Shown here: positions 33,997 to 46,294 of the stretch, in pieces
How the letters are laid out: every line of letters starts with the position of its first letter
How positions within the stretch are numbered: the stretch's first letter is position 1
Assembly: GCF_014269205.2 (NCBI RefSeq)
Contig: NZ_JABWRY020000001.1
Coordinates: 1,674,001 to 1,738,000 of the forward strand
Length of the DNA: 64,000 bases
Source of the DNA: Pseudomonas kermanshahensis
GTDB taxonomy: Bacteria; Pseudomonadota; Gammaproteobacteria; Pseudomonadales; Pseudomonadaceae
Direction of reading: 5' to 3'
Made by a program: the position numbers and the translations under genes
Notes under the pieces: generated by a model
What the model was told of the DNA's origin: nothing
Seen by the model: the letters and a program-made list of their open reading frames with translations, nothing else
The model's database searches: none

Positions 33997-35058
33997 TCAA
34001 TGATCGTCCTGTTCCTCCAGCGCCTGCAGAAATAACAGCAGCGCCACTTCTTCTGGATCCAGGCCTTTGCGATTACGTTTGCGGGGCAAACTGGCCAGGC
34101 GGCCGAGGGCAAAGTGTTCCAGCACGGCCGGGTGGATGTAGCAGCGCCGGCATACCGCCGGGGTATTGCCCAGGCGCGTGGCGACCTGCTTGACGATGGC
34201 AGCGACCTGGCGTTTCGCTTCGGTTTCCGGCTCCCATGCCAGCGGCCTGAGCAGGTTCAGCGCAAGGCTGCTGCCAGCCCAGGTGCGGTAGTCTTTGGCG
34301 GTAAAGTCAGCGCCAGTAAGCGCCTGCAAGAACTGGTTGATATCGCTGGAACCGATGCTGTGGCGTTGCCCCTCTTCGTCGAGGTACTGGAACAGCGCTT
34401 GGCCCGGCAGCTCCATGCAGCGCTTGAGTAGGTTGGCCAGGCGCCTGTCGTGCAGGGTGACATCGTGCTCGACGCCGCGCTTGCCGCGGAACTGGAAGCG
34501 GATGGTGCCGCCTTGCACCTTGACGTGACGGTTGCGCAGCGTGGTCAACCCGTATGACTGGTTGTCACGCAGGTAACGCTGGTTGCCGATGCGGATCAGG
34601 GTGTGGTCCAGCAGGCTGACGACCAGTGCCATCACCTTTTCCCGGTCCAGGCCCGGTCTGGCCAGGTGGGTCTCCAGTTGCGAGCGCAATTTCGGCAGTG
34701 CCTGGGCAAATGCCAACATGCGCCCGTATTTGTGCTGGTCGCGCAGTTCGCGCCATTGCTCATGGTAGCGGTACTGCTTGCGGCCACGGGCGTCGCGGCC
34801 GGTGGCTTGCAGATGGCCTTGCGGGTCGGCGCAGATCCACACATCGCTGTAGGCTGGGGGGATCACCAGTGCGGCAATGCGTGCGAGGGTGTCGGGGTCG
34901 CGAACCCGCTGCCCCTCGGTGTCCAGGTAGATGAAGCGGTCGCGCCAGCGCCGTCGGCTCAGGCCAGGTTGGCTGTCGTCAACGTAATGCAGGGTGCGGG
35001 GCAGGGGGCAGTCGAGCATCGGCGGCAGGCCTCGATCAGGTCTCTGATCAATGGACAA
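33997..35058 (-). CDS. DNA topoisomerase IB
   Basis: 353 residues of the bacterial/poxvirus-type topoisomerase IB. N-terminal domain, then the active-site residues in [19 protein letters not shown] (a catalytic Arg), [16 protein letters not shown], and the Tyr in [16 protein letters not shown]. The enzyme nicks one strand, forms a 3'-phosphotyrosyl link and relaxes supercoils. No sign of decay. It precedes modABC in the minus direction but is a separate unit. Confidence 0.92.
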   Translation of the reverse strand: MSIDQRPDRGLPPMLDCPLPRTLHYVDDSQPGLSRRRWRDRFIYLDTEGQRVRDPDTLARIAALVIPPAYSDVWICADPQGHLQATGRDARGRKQYRYHEQWRELRDQHKYGRMLAFAQALPKLRSQLETHLARPGLDREKVMALVVSLLDHTLIRIGNQRYLRDNQSYGLTTLRNRHVKVQGGTIRFQFRGKRGVEHDVTLHDRRLANLLKRCMELPGQALFQYLDEEGQRHSIGSSDINQFLQALTGADFTAKDYRTWAGSSLALNLLRPLAWEPETEAKRQVAAIVKQVATRLGNTPAVCRRCYIHPAVLEHFALGRLASLPRKRNRKGLDPEEVALLLFLQALEEQDDH

Positions 35059-35076
35059 CGGTCGCGTCCGGGTTGC

Positions 35077-36168
35077 TCAGCCCAATAAAGCCACCGACTT
35101 GATCTGGGCGATCAGGGCCTGGCCTGGGTACAGGTCAAGCTGGTCTGCCGAGAAGCGGGTGATGCGCGCCAGCAAGGCATTGCCCCCGGCATCCAGGCTC
35201 ACCAGCACATGGGCCGGATTGTCTGCCGGGCGGGTTTCGCGCACCTGTACCGGCAACCGGTTGAGAATGCTGGAGGCGCTGTCCGCCGTCAGGGCCAGGC
35301 TCACGTCGCGCGCCTGCACCTTTACCCGCAGGGTGCTGCCCATGACGTGAGCGGGGTGGGCAATGCGCAGTATCGGCGCGCCGTTGCCGGGCAGACGAAG
35401 GTCGAGCAGGTCGTAATGGGGGTCATGCCCGACTACCAGGCCTTCGAACACCACACCGGCATCTTCGCCCTGGGCCAGCGACAGGTCCAGGCGTGCAAGC
35501 GTTTCGCCAATCGGGCCGCTGGCCACGGCCTGGCCTTGCTCCAGCAACACCAGGTGGTCGGCAAGGCGCGCTACTTCGTCCTGGGCATGGCTGACATACA
35601 CCAGCGGAATATCCAGCTCGTCATGCAGGCGCTCCAGGTACGGCAGGATTTCGCGCTTGCGCGGCCCATCGAGGGCAGCCAACGGCTCGTCCATCAACAA
35701 CAGCCGTGGGCTGCTCAGCAGCGCGCGTGCGATACCGACCCGCTGCGCCTCACCGCCGGACAACGTGGCGGGCCGACGTGCGAGCAGGTGGCCGATGCCC
35801 AGCAACTGGCAGGCCTGCTCAAGGCTGACCTTGCGCTCGCTGGGCGCGACCCTGCGCCAGCCAAACTCCAGGTTGCCGCGCACCGACACGTGCGGGAACA
35901 GGCTGGCTTCCTGGAATACATAGCCCACCGGGCGCAGGTGAGGCGCTTGAAAATAGCCGCGGCTGCTGTCTTCCCAGACCTCGCCGTTTACTTCGATGTA
36001 GGCGCTGGCGGCGCGCTCCAGCCCCGCCAGGCAGCGCAGGCAGGAGGTTTTGCCAGACCCGGAATGGCCGAACAGCGCGCTGATCCCGCGCCCAGGCAGT
36101 TGCAGGTCGACATCCAGGGTAAAGTCGTCGCGCGCCAGCTTCAGGCGCGCCACAATCGATGCAGTCAT
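35077..36168 (-). CDS. modC: Molybdate ABC transporter ATPase ModC
   Basis: 363 residues: Walker A GHSGSGKT, signature LSGGEAQRV, Walker [13 protein letters not shown], then a C-terminal TOBE/Mop domain ([14 protein letters not shown]). ModC powers molybdate uptake. It begins 1 base after the modB stop (ATG 36168), so the genes are translationally linked. Confidence 0.95.
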   Translation of the reverse strand: MTASIVARLKLARDDFTLDVDLQLPGRGISALFGHSGSGKTSCLRCLAGLERAASAYIEVNGEVWEDSSRGYFQAPHLRPVGYVFQEASLFPHVSVRGNLEFGWRRVAPSERKVSLEQACQLLGIGHLLARRPATLSGGEAQRVGIARALLSSPRLLLMDEPLAALDGPRKREILPYLERLHDELDIPLVYVSHAQDEVARLADHLVLLEQGQAVASGPIGETLARLDLSLAQGEDAGVVFEGLVVGHDPHYDLLDLRLPGNGAPILRIAHPAHVMGSTLRVKVQARDVSLALTADSASSILNRLPVQVRETRPADNPAHVLVSLDAGGNALLARITRFSADQLDLYPGQALIAQIKSVALLG

Positions 36169-36169
36169 T

Positions 36170-36849
36170 TCAGCTCCAGCCAGCTTTGCCGCGGCGCCCA
36201 GCGTACAGCAGGAGCAGCACCAAGAACGAGAACACCAGCATGGCACCGGCCAGCCAGTGGGCTTGCGCATACTCCATGGCCTCGACGTGATCGAAGATCT
36301 GCACCGAGACCACGCGGGTTTTGTCGGGGATGTTGCCACCGATCATCAGCACCACGCCAAACTCGCCCACGGTATGGGCAAAGCCCAGAATGCTGGCGGT
36401 GATGAACCCGGGGCGGGCCAGCGGCAGTACCACATGGACGAAGGTGTCCCATGGGCTGGCGCGCAGGGTGGCAGCGACTTCCAGCGGCCGCTGGCCGATG
36501 GCGCCAAAGGCGTTTTGCAAAGGTTGCACCACAAAGGGCATGGAGTAAATCACCGAGCCGATCACCAACCCGCTGAAGCTGAATACCACGCTGCCCAGCC
36601 CCAATGCCTGGGTGGCCTGGCCAAGCCAGCCATGGGGCCCGAGGGCGATCAGCAGGTAAAAGCCGATGACCGTCGGTGGCAGCACCAGCGGCAGGGCCAC
36701 CACCGCGCCCACCGGCCCACGCAGCCAAGAGCGCGTGCGCGCCAGCCACCAAGCGATGGGCGTGCCGACGATCAGCAGGATCAAGGTGGTCAGGCTGGCC
36801 AGTTTGATGGTCAGCCAGATGGCACCCAGGTCACTGGCGTCCAGTGGCA

Positions 36850-36850
<1 letters not shown>
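36170..36850 (-). CDS. modB: Molybdate ABC transporter permease ModB
   Basis: 226 residues with five to six helices and the permease coupling motif [20 protein letters not shown]. ModB forms the membrane channel of ModABC. Start ATG 36850 overlaps the modA stop (ATGA). Confidence 0.95.
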
Positions 36851-38791
<1,941 letters not shown>

Positions 38792-38842
38792 GCGGGTCTC
38801 CTTGCGGGCGGCGTGATCGGTGCGGCAGTACCTGCGGGGCGT

Positions 38843-39013
38843 TTACAGGGCCTTGCTGACCTGGATGTCGCTGATCTTTTCGGCGTCGTCGCCGTGGATC
38901 TTGCGCAGCGCTTGCAGCGCCTGCTCCTGGGAGGCATCGCTCATGAGTGCGAAATCCCAACGGCGCGCGCCGTCGAGTTTGTATTTGATGACGTACTTGA
39001 TGGTCTGGGTCAT
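38843..39013 (-). CDS. Small hypothetical protein
   Basis: 56 residues: TIKYVIKYKLDGARRWDFAL then ASQEQALQALRKIHGDDAEK, ending SDIQVSKAL. A beta hairpin followed by a helix and a strand gives a likely ferredoxin-like mini fold. It has no ATG ribosome site of strength and lies close to the DUF1883 gene upstream on the same strand (7 bases), so it may be translated with it. Confidence 0.65.
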   Translation of the reverse strand: MTQTIKYVIKYKLDGARRWDFALMSDASQEQALQALRKIHGDDAEKISDIQVSKAL

Positions 39014-39020
39014 GGCGGTC

Positions 39021-39323
39021 TTATCTGAGTTTCGACGACGAGCGACGGATGATCTTGATCTTGTGGGTCAAGGTCGGCTTGCGCGTTACCGAGATCGGGC
39101 GCGTGGTCACGGTATCGAGGGTGATGTTCCAGAAACCGGTACTTGGAACGGTGATCTTGGCCGGGAACTTGTCGAAGGCACCACCATGGTAGGTGTGTCG
39201 ACCGCCATTTTTGAAGCTGCGGAAGTTGGCGTCGTTCATCAGGCGGATGTTGCAGCGCTGGGAGCACTCGATGACGACGATATCGTCCTCGTTGAGGTGC
39301 TCGCGCTGGTGTACGAATTTCAT
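39021..39323 (-). CDS. DUF1883 domain protein
   Basis: 100 residues: KFVHQREHLNEDDIVVIECS, DANFRSFKNGGRHTYHGGAF, and FPAKITVPSTGFWNITLDT fit the DUF1883 family, a small beta-sandwich of unknown function. A basic tail (KIKIIRRSSSKLR) ends the protein. GGAG precedes ATG 39323. Same strand as the small gene below it. Confidence 0.85.
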   Translation of the reverse strand: MKFVHQREHLNEDDIVVIECSQRCNIRLMNDANFRSFKNGGRHTYHGGAFDKFPAKITVPSTGFWNITLDTVTTRPISVTRKPTLTHKIKIIRRSSSKLR

Positions 39324-39483
39324 GTGATGCTCCGCAAGGTTTGGATCTGCAAAGGCGAAAGATACCACGATGTCACGCTAAGCTGCCGCGCTCGATGGCC
39401 AGGCGTAGATAATTCTGCCAAAGCAGGGAGCAAACAGGCGTGGCTGTGGTCGAACTGGATTCTTGATGGCAGAGGTGCTGCAA

Positions 39484-39843
39484 ATGAAGTGGATGGTGGC
39501 GGCGTTGTTCCTGGGGCTTGGGGGCTGTGTCAGCGTTTCGGAGCTTGAGCAGTCGCATGAAACGCTGGATGTGATGTCTGGCAAGACACCGCGTGAATAC
39601 GCCGATTGCGTCAAGCAGAAGCTGGCCGATACCCGTGATCCGTTGGTCGAGGAGCAACGCGGTGATGGCTTGCGCCTGATCGTCCCGCAAAAGCTCACGG
39701 CCGGGGCTGGGCCGGCGGCACTGGTCGATATCGACTCGCGTGGCAGCGGCAGCAGCATCAAATTGCATGAACGGTTGAACAACTTCCCGTTGCGCCTGGG
39801 TGATGTGCGCACCGCAGCGACGCAGTGCATTTCTGGCCATTGA
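39484..39843 (+). CDS. Lipoprotein
   Basis: 119 residues with signal and lipobox (FLGLGGC). The mature part has a Cys in YADCVKQKL and a second in TQCISGH, possibly a disulphide. CAGAGG precedes ATG 39484. Common envelope lipoprotein type in Pseudomonas; function unknown. Confidence 0.7.
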   Translation: MKWMVAALFLGLGGCVSVSELEQSHETLDVMSGKTPREYADCVKQKLADTRDPLVEEQRGDGLRLIVPQKLTAGAGPAALVDIDSRGSGSSIKLHERLNNFPLRLGDVRTAATQCISGH

Positions 39844-39988
39844 TCTGGCGCAACGGATGCGCGGTTAAACGGCCAATCGCTGTCACCTGGTAGGTGTTGG
39901 CGTTGTTGCGACTTGCCCTACGGGTCTAGTATCCATTTGCTTATGTTTTTTAAGCCTAAGCTTATAACAAAAGAAATGGAGATTCGTG

Positions 39989-40639
39989 ATGACCCCGTTG
40001 AGTCGAGTCGTGATCGGCAGCCTGCTGATCCTGGCCTGGCCCACGGCGCATGCCGCCGATGGCCAGAAGATCTTCACCCAGGGTGGGGCGAACCCCGCCG
40101 CCATGGCCTGTATAGGTTGCCATGGCCCAGACGGCAAGGGCATTGCCGCTGCCGGGTTCCCTCGCTTGGCCGGCCTGCCGGCCGGTTACCTCAGCAAGCA
40201 ATTGCAGGATTGGCGCAATGGCACCCGCAAGCAGCCGGTCATGGAACCGCTTGCCAAGGCCCTGAGCGACGACGAAATCAAAGCTGTCAGTGCCTACCTG
40301 GCCAGCCTCCCGGCTGAGCCAGCAGCCGATCTGCGCCGCCAGCAGATAGCCGATGACCCCACCACGCGCCTGGCACTGTATGGCGACTGGGGGCGGCAGA
40401 TTCCGGGGTGTGTGCAATGCCATGGCCCAGGCGGCAGCGGTGTGGGTGAGCATTTCCCACCGCTTGCAGGCCAGCCTGCGGCTTACCTGGTAGCCCAACT
40501 GAATGCCTGGCGCGACGGCAGCCGCAGCAATGACCCCAACCAACTGATGGTCGGCGTGGCCAAGGCCATGACCGATGACGAGGTCAAGGCGATTGCCGCG
40601 TTCTTCGCCCGTCCCGCCCACCCGGAGGTCACGCCATGA
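39989..40639 (+). CDS. tsdB: Diheme cytochrome c4-type protein, probable TsdB
   Basis: 216 residues: signal peptide (VVIGSLLILAWPTAHA), then two class I cytochrome domains with CIGCH and CVQCH and distal Met ligands expected around PVMEPLAK and QLMVGVAK. This is a c4-type diheme. Start ATG 39989 with GGAG upstream. It overlaps the next gene by ATGA, the layout of the tsdB-tsdA pair of Pseudomonas stutzeri, where TsdB takes electrons from TsdA. Confidence 0.75.
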   Translation: MTPLSRVVIGSLLILAWPTAHAADGQKIFTQGGANPAAMACIGCHGPDGKGIAAAGFPRLAGLPAGYLSKQLQDWRNGTRKQPVMEPLAKALSDDEIKAVSAYLASLPAEPAADLRRQQIADDPTTRLALYGDWGRQIPGCVQCHGPGGSGVGEHFPPLAGQPAAYLVAQLNAWRDGSRSNDPNQLMVGVAKAMTDDEVKAIAAFFARPAHPEVTP

Positions 40640-41550
40640 AGCCGATGATTCCAGCCGTGCTGCTGTTGGCCATGGGCAGTGCCCAGGCAGGCCCGATCGC
40701 CATGGAAGACCAGTCGCAGTTGAAAGTGCCGGGCGTGCAGGCCGCGCCCCAGTTCGTGCCGCCTGCCGAGAGCGAGTTGCCGGACAATGCCTTTGGCAAG
40801 ATGGTCCGCCAGGGCCATGCGCTGTTTGTCGATACCCGGCGGCTGATGCCCGAAGCCGTGGGCAACGGCATGAACTGCAGCAACTGCCACCTTGATCAGG
40901 GGCGCTTGGCCCACTCTGCGCCGATGTGGGGTGCGTATCCGATGTACCCGGCGTATCGCAAGAAAAACGACAAGGTCAACACCTATGCCGAGCGTATTCA
41001 GGGGTGTTTCCAGTTCAGCATGAATGGCAAACCACCGGCGGCAGACAGCCCGCAGATGACGGCGTTGTCGGTGTATGCCTACTGGTTGTCGACCAAGGCG
41101 CCGACAGGCGTGGAGATCGCCGGGCGCGGCTACCCGGATGTCCCTCAGCCCAAGGGTGGCTATGACTTCAAGCGTGGCCAGCAGGTCTACCGTGACCAGT
41201 GTGCGATTTGCCACGGCGACAATGGCGAAGGGCAGCAGGTGGCCGGCGAGTATGTGATGCCGCCGTTGTGGGGCAAGGATTCCTACAACTGGGGTGCTGG
41301 GATGCACCGTATCAATACGGCGGCGTCCTTCATTAAATACAACATGCCGCTGGGCAAGCCTGGCAGCCTGAGCGATGAACAGGCCTGGGATGTGGCGGCA
41401 TGGATCAACCGCCATGAGCGGCCGCAGGACCCGCGGTTGGTGGAGGGCTCTATCGAGAAGACGCGGCTGAAGTTTCATGCCAATGACGGGGTGAACCTGT
41501 ATGGGCAGAAGGTCGAGGGGGTGCTGATCGGGCAAGGAACCGGTAGCTGA
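40636..41550 (+). CDS. tsdA: Diheme cytochrome c, probable thiosulfate dehydrogenase TsdA
   Basis: 304 residues with a signal and two heme motifs, CSNCH in GNGMNCSNCHLDQG and CAICH in YRDQCAICHGDNGEG. Between them is RIQGCFQFSMNGK, which matches the TsdA segment whose Cys is the axial ligand of the active-site heme. TsdA joins two thiosulfates into tetrathionate in the periplasm. Annotation rests on these motifs plus the neighbour; the reverse reaction is also known for the family. Confidence 0.75.
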   Translation: MKPMIPAVLLLAMGSAQAGPIAMEDQSQLKVPGVQAAPQFVPPAESELPDNAFGKMVRQGHALFVDTRRLMPEAVGNGMNCSNCHLDQGRLAHSAPMWGAYPMYPAYRKKNDKVNTYAERIQGCFQFSMNGKPPAADSPQMTALSVYAYWLSTKAPTGVEIAGRGYPDVPQPKGGYDFKRGQQVYRDQCAICHGDNGEGQQVAGEYVMPPLWGKDSYNWGAGMHRINTAASFIKYNMPLGKPGSLSDEQAWDVAAWINRHERPQDPRLVEGSIEKTRLKFHANDGVNLYGQKVEGVLIGQGTGS

Positions 41551-41651
41551 TAGGCCAGGACAGGCAACAACCGTTTTTGTCATCTACCCGTCACCGCCCT
41601 GCAACCACTGCCGGGTTGCAATGGCCGCCATCATCCTGAAGGAGCGCGGCC

Positions 41652-43013
41652 ATGGAACTCTGTGTGATCGGGGCGGGGTATGTTGGTTTGGTGACGGCGG
41701 CCTGTTTTGCCGAAATGGGCAATCGCGTGGTCTGCCTGGAGCGCGACCCGCAGCGCCTGATGCAACTGCGCCAAGGCCACTGCCCGATCCACGAGCCAGG
41801 CCTGCAGGCGCTGTTGCACAGCGCTATGCAGGCGGGCCGGCTGGCCTTCAGCGATGACTGGCAGCAAGCCCTGGCCGCCGCCGAGGTGGTGTTCATCGCA
41901 GTGGGCACACCGAGCCAGGAAGACGGCTCAGCCGACCTGCAGCATGTGCTTGCCGTGGCCGACAGCCTGGGGCGACACCTGACCCACCCGTGCCTGGTGG
42001 TGAACAAGTCGACTGTTCCCGTAGGCACCGCGGAACGCGTAGCCCGACACATTGCGCTTGGCCTGCGCGAGCGTGGCGCAGGCTTTGTTGTCGAGGTGGC
42101 GAGCAACCCCGAGTTTCTCAAGGAGGGTAGCGCCCTGGAAGACTTCATGCGCCCGGACCGCATCATCATCGGCACCGACAGCGCAGCCGCCAGCCAGTGC
42201 CTGCAGCGGCTGTATGCGCCGTTTGTGCGTAACCGTGAACGCATCCTGTTGATGGCGCCGCGCGCCGCCGAATTCAGCAAATACGCCGCCAATGCCTTTC
42301 TGGCCACCAAGATCTCCTTCATCAACGAGCTGGCCGGGCTTTGCGCGCAGCTGGACGTGGATATCGAGCAGGTGCGACGAGGCATTGGCAGCGACCGGCG
42401 CATCGGCAGCCATTTCATCTATGCCGGGTGTGGCTATGGCGGCTCGTGCTTCCCCAAGGATGTCCGGGCGCTGATCCGCACCGCCGAGCAGCTTGGCTAC
42501 CCGGCGGGTATTCTGCAGGCGGTGCAAGCCCGTAACGAAGTGCAGAAGACCTTGCTGTTCAAGGCGCTGCACCAGCATTTTGGCGGCTTCATGCGTGGGC
42601 GTAGCGTGGCGCTGTGGGGGTTGGCCTTCAAACCCGGTACCGACGACCTGCGCGAGGCGCCCAGCCTGGTACTGATCGACGCCTTGCTGGCGGCCGGTGC
42701 GCGGGTACAGGCCTGCGACCCGGTGGCGCTGGGCGGCATGGCAGGGCGCTACCCGCACGCCTTGGCCACTGGCCAACTGCGCCTGAGCGAAGACCCTTAC
42801 GCCTGCGTCGAAGGCGCGGACGCCTTGATACTGGTGACCGAATGGAAGCAATTCAGGCAGCCGGACTTCCTACGGGTGCGGGGGCTTATGCGCATGCCAG
42901 TGGTATTCGATGGTCGCAATATTTACGATGCTCAGGAACTATCTACACTGGGTTATCTCTATCATGGCATCGGTCGGCCTCAGGTGGGGCATTGTAAGGT
43001 GACTGCCGCCTGA
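41652..43013 (+). CDS. ugd: UDP-glucose 6-dehydrogenase
   Basis: 453 residues: Rossmann start ELCVIGAGYVGLVTAACFAE, catalytic region GCGYGGSCFPKDVRAL with the nucleophile Cys266, and C-terminal GLAFKPGTDDLREAPS. It makes UDP-glucuronate for polysaccharides and lipid A modification. It lies 47 bases before galU, which makes the substrate precursor UDP-glucose, so both could be transcribed together. Confidence 0.95.
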   Translation: MELCVIGAGYVGLVTAACFAEMGNRVVCLERDPQRLMQLRQGHCPIHEPGLQALLHSAMQAGRLAFSDDWQQALAAAEVVFIAVGTPSQEDGSADLQHVLAVADSLGRHLTHPCLVVNKSTVPVGTAERVARHIALGLRERGAGFVVEVASNPEFLKEGSALEDFMRPDRIIIGTDSAAASQCLQRLYAPFVRNRERILLMAPRAAEFSKYAANAFLATKISFINELAGLCAQLDVDIEQVRRGIGSDRRIGSHFIYAGCGYGGSCFPKDVRALIRTAEQLGYPAGILQAVQARNEVQKTLLFKALHQHFGGFMRGRSVALWGLAFKPGTDDLREAPSLVLIDALLAAGARVQACDPVALGGMAGRYPHALATGQLRLSEDPYACVEGADALILVTEWKQFRQPDFLRVRGLMRMPVVFDGRNIYDAQELSTLGYLYHGIGRPQVGHCKVTAA

Positions 43014-43060
43014 TTAGACTGCGCCGAATTCCACAGGCCTAGCCTTCGTTAAGGACGTAT

Positions 43061-43900
43061 ATGATCAAAAAATGCTTGTTCCCGGCCGCCGGCTACGGCA
43101 CCCGCTTCCTGCCCGCTACCAAAGCCATGCCCAAGGAAATGCTGCCGGTGGTCAACAAGCCGCTGATCCAGTATGGCGTTGAAGAAGCGCTGGATGCCGG
43201 GCTGAACGAGATCTCCATCGTGACTGGCCGTGGCAAGCGTGCTTTGGAAGACCACTTCGACATCAGCTACGAGCTGGAAAACCAGATCAAGGGCACCGAC
43301 AAGGAAAAATACCTGGTCGGCATCCGTCGTCTGCTCAACGAGTGCTCTTTCTCCTACACCCGTCAGACCGAAATGAAGGGCCTGGGCCACGCGATCCTCA
43401 CCGGCCGTCCGCTGATCGGCGACGAACCGTTCGCCGTTGTGCTGGCTGACGACCTGTGTGTCAACCCGGAAGGTGACGGTGTTCTGACCCAGATGGTCAA
43501 ACTGTACAAGCAGTACCGCTGCTCGATCGTTGCCATCCAGGAAGTCGACCCGCAGGAAACCAACAAGTACGGTGTGATCGCCGGCGAGATGATCCGCGAC
43601 GACATCTTCCGCGTCACCGACATGGTCGAAAAACCGGCCCCTGAGGACGCGCCATCGAACCTGGCGATCATTGGTCGCTACATCCTGACCCCGGATATCT
43701 TCGATATCATCGCCAACACCAAGCCGGGCAAAGGCGGTGAAATCCAGATCACCGACGCCCTGCTGCAGCAGGCCAAAGATGGCTGCGTGATCGCCTACAA
43801 GTTCAAGGGCAAGCGTTTCGACTGCGGTGGCGCCGAAGGCTACATCGACGCGACCAACTTCTGCTTCGAGAACTACTACAAGACGGGCAAGGCTTACTGA
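43061..43900 (+). CDS. galU: UTP-glucose-1-phosphate uridylyltransferase
   Basis: 279 residues: FPAAGYGTRFLPATKAMPKE at the N-terminus, the diphosphate-binding region, and EKPAPEDAPSNLAIIGRYIL near the centre. GalU makes UDP-glucose, used by the neighbouring Ugd. A strong terminator follows at 43921. Confidence 0.96.
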   Translation: MIKKCLFPAAGYGTRFLPATKAMPKEMLPVVNKPLIQYGVEEALDAGLNEISIVTGRGKRALEDHFDISYELENQIKGTDKEKYLVGIRRLLNECSFSYTRQTEMKGLGHAILTGRPLIGDEPFAVVLADDLCVNPEGDGVLTQMVKLYKQYRCSIVAIQEVDPQETNKYGVIAGEMIRDDIFRVTDMVEKPAPEDAPSNLAIIGRYILTPDIFDIIANTKPGKGGEIQITDALLQQAKDGCVIAYKFKGKRFDCGGAEGYIDATNFCFENYYKTGKAY

Positions 43901-43920
43901 TAAGCCTGGCAGGTCTGAGA

Positions 43921-43945
43921 GCCACCCTTCGGGGTGGCTTTTTTG
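43921..43945 (+). terminator. Terminator after galU
   Basis: GCCACCC-TTCG-GGGTGGC then TTTTTTG; a UUCG-like tetraloop makes it strong. Confidence 0.92.
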
Positions 43946-43997
43946 TTTGCGGCGGCCAACGGCGGTATGCTGGGCGCCAGCCTAGGAGACTGAATAA

Positions 43998-45353
43998 ATG
44001 GCCTACGATTTTGATCTGTTCGTGATTGGTGCCGGGTCCGGCGGTGTGCGCGCTGCGCGCTTTGCCGCGGGCTTTGGCGCGAAAGTGGCAGTGGCCGAGA
44101 GCCGCTACCTGGGCGGTACCTGCGTAAACGTCGGCTGCGTGCCGAAAAAACTGCTGGTGTATGGCGCGCACGTCGCTGACGAGCTGGAACAAGCCGCAGG
44201 CTTCGGCTGGACCCTGGAAGAAGGGCATTTCGACTGGGGCACCTTGATTGCCAACAAGAACCGGGAAATCGAGCGCCTCAACGGCATCTACCGCAACCTG
44301 CTGGTCAACAGCGGGGTGACCTTGTTGCAAGGCCATGCACGGCTGACCGGCGCCAACGAAGTGGACGTCGACGGCCAGCGCTACACGGCCGAGCACATCC
44401 TCATTGCCACTGGTGGCTGGCCGCAGGTGCCAGACATCCCAGGCAAGGAACTGGCTATCACCTCCAACGAGGCGTTCTACCTCAAGGAACTGCCCCGCCG
44501 TGTGCTGGTGGTGGGCGGTGGTTACATTGCCGTCGAGTTTGCCGGCATCTTCCAGGGCCTGGGTGCCGACACCACCTTGCTGTACCGCGGCGACCTGTTC
44601 CTGCGTGGCTTCGACGGCTCGGTGCGCACGCACCTGAAAGAAGAGCTGGAAAAACGCGGCCTCGATCTGCAGTTCAATGCGGACATCCAGCGTATCGACA
44701 AGCTGGATGACGGCAGCCTCAAGGCCACCCTCAAGGACGGCCGCGAGCTGGTTGCCGACTGTGTGTTCTACGCCACCGGTCGCCGGCCGATGCTGGACAA
44801 CCTGGGCCTGGAAAACACCGGCGTCGAGCTGGATGCCCGCGGCTACATTCGCGTCGACGACCAGTACCAGACCACCGCGCCATCGATCCTCGCCATCGGC
44901 GATGTGATCGGCCGGGTGCAGCTTACCCCCGTGGCCCTGGCCGAGGGCATGGCCGTTGCACGGCGGTTGTTCAAGCCCGAGCAGTACCGCCCGGTGGACT
45001 ACCAGAACATCCCCACCGCAGTGTTCAGCCAGCCGCCGATCGGTACCGTCGGCCTGACCGAAGAACAGGCGCTGGAAGCCGGGCATAAGGTGCAGATCTT
45101 CGAGAGCCGTTTCCGGGCCATGAAGCTGACCCTGACCGACATCCAGGAAAAGACCCTGATGAAGCTGGTGGTCGATGCCGAGACCGACAAGGTCCTGGGT
45201 TGCCACATGGTTGGGCCGGATGCCGGTGAGATCGTCCAGGGCCTGGGGATTGCGCTGAAGGCCGGGGCGACCAAGCAGCAGTTCGACGAGACCATCGGCG
45301 TGCACCCGACGGCAGCCGAAGAGTTCGTGACCATGCGTACCGTTACCCGCTGA
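43998..45353 (+). CDS. gor: Glutathione reductase
   Basis: 451 residues: FAD motif [13 protein letters not shown], redox disulphide [13 protein letters not shown] (Cys42 and Cys47), NADPH motif [19 protein letters not shown], and the C-terminal catalytic [13 protein letters not shown]-dependent reduction of oxidised glutathione. It stands before ahpC-ahpF, a stress-related neighbourhood. Confidence 0.95.
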   Translation: MAYDFDLFVIGAGSGGVRAARFAAGFGAKVAVAESRYLGGTCVNVGCVPKKLLVYGAHVADELEQAAGFGWTLEEGHFDWGTLIANKNREIERLNGIYRNLLVNSGVTLLQGHARLTGANEVDVDGQRYTAEHILIATGGWPQVPDIPGKELAITSNEAFYLKELPRRVLVVGGGYIAVEFAGIFQGLGADTTLLYRGDLFLRGFDGSVRTHLKEELEKRGLDLQFNADIQRIDKLDDGSLKATLKDGRELVADCVFYATGRRPMLDNLGLENTGVELDARGYIRVDDQYQTTAPSILAIGDVIGRVQLTPVALAEGMAVARRLFKPEQYRPVDYQNIPTAVFSQPPIGTVGLTEEQALEAGHKVQIFESRFRAMKLTLTDIQEKTLMKLVVDAETDKVLGCHMVGPDAGEIVQGLGIALKAGATKQQFDETIGVHPTAAEEFVTMRTVTR

Positions 45354-45374
45354 TAATCGCGTGTGACGACACCA

Positions 45375-45465
45375 CCCTGTGGGAGCGGGTTTACCCGCGA
45401 AGAATACAACGCGGTGTATGGCACCGGCTTTGCCGGTGTTCGCGGGTAAACCCGCTCCCACAGGG
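45375..45465. repeat. Convergent REP pair after gor
   Basis: 27-base arms (45375-45401 and 45439-45465) are perfect inverted copies with the core GTGGGAGCGGGTTTACCCGCG; the space between contains another small dyad (ACCGGC/GCCGGT). It is the typical Pseudomonas putida type of bacterial interspersed REP element pair, possibly ending the gor transcript. Confidence 0.88.
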
Positions 45466-45527
45466 TTTTCCTACACAAGCAGCAGCTGGTTGTTCAGCGC
45501 AATCTCTTCTATTAATAAACCCTGGTT

Positions 45528-45564
45528 ATAGCCAAAACCAATCAGCAGCATCAGCTTTGCCAAT
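45528..45564. promoter_or_regulatory. Candidate OxyR site upstream of ahpC
   Basis: ATAG-N7-CAAT-N7-ATCA-N7-CAAT matches the four-block OxyR pattern (ATAG-N7-CTAT repeated) at 12 of 16 positions with exactly the right spacing of 7 bases each. It ends 72 bases before the ahpC start. A neighbouring perfect dyad (CCAATGA/TCATTGG, 45560-45577) overlaps its end. Confidence 0.5.
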
Positions 45565-45636
45565 GAGCCTTCATTGGGATGAACGGTTAGGATTCTCTCC
45601 ATCAACTGATTCCAACCCCATGAAGGAGCGTCTCTC

Positions 45637-46200
45637 ATGCCTATCATCAACAGCCAAGTCAAACCGTTCAACGCCACTGCCTACCACAAAGGCGAGTTCG
45701 TCCAGGTCAGCGAAGCCGACCTGAAAGGCAAGTGGTCTGTCGTGTTCTTCTACCCGGCTGACTTCACCTTCGTCTGCCCAACCGAACTGGGTGACCTCGC
45801 TGACAACTACGCCGAGTTCCAGAAGCTGGGCGTTGAGATCTACGGCGTGTCCACCGACACCCACTTCACCCACAAAGCCTGGCACGACACTTCGGACACC
45901 ATCGGCAAGATCGAATACCCGCTGATCGGTGACCCGACCCACATCATCTCGCGCAACTTCGACGTACTGATCGAAGAAGCCGGCCTGGCCGATCGCGGTA
46001 CCTTCGTGATCAACCCAGAAGGCCAGATCAAGATCGTCGAACTCAACGACGGTGGTGTAGGCCGTGACGCCAGCGAGCTGCTGCGCAAGGTCAAGGCTGC
46101 CCAGTACGTTGCCGCCCACCCAGGCGAAGTCTGCCCGGCCAAGTGGAAAGAAGGCGAAGCCACCCTGGCACCGTCGCTGGACCTGGTTGGCAAGATCTAA
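45637..46200 (+). CDS. ahpC: Alkyl hydroperoxide reductase subunit C (2-Cys peroxiredoxin)
   Basis: 187 residues: peroxidatic Cys47 in [15 protein letters not shown] and resolving Cys166 in GEVCPAKW; full length for AhpC. It reduces H2O2, organic hydroperoxides and peroxynitrite and is recycled by AhpF. AAGGAGCG precedes the start. A terminator-like hairpin after it suggests that ahpC is made in excess of ahpF. Confidence 0.97.
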   Translation: MPIINSQVKPFNATAYHKGEFVQVSEADLKGKWSVVFFYPADFTFVCPTELGDLADNYAEFQKLGVEIYGVSTDTHFTHKAWHDTSDTIGKIEYPLIGDPTHIISRNFDVLIEEAGLADRGTFVINPEGQIKIVELNDGGVGRDASELLRKVKAAQYVAAHPGEVCPAKWKEGEATLAPSLDLVGKI

Positions 46201-46262
46201 GGTCGTGCGCCAGTCGCGGGCGGTAAGCAGCCGCCAAAGCTGAAATACCTACCGCCCCGCCA

Positions 46263-46294
46263 AACGCCCGGGCGCTACTGCCTGGGCGTTTTTG
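46263..46294 (+). terminator. Terminator/attenuator between ahpC and ahpF
   Basis: AACGCCCGGGC-N6-GCCTGGGCGTT (one mismatch) followed by TTTTTG. It probably lets a fraction of transcripts continue into ahpF. Confidence 0.8.

Noticed and set aside
45560..45577. The dyad CCAATGA/TCATTGG as an independent operator.
   Set aside because: It overlaps the OxyR-like site and is short enough to occur by chance, so it is only mentioned there.
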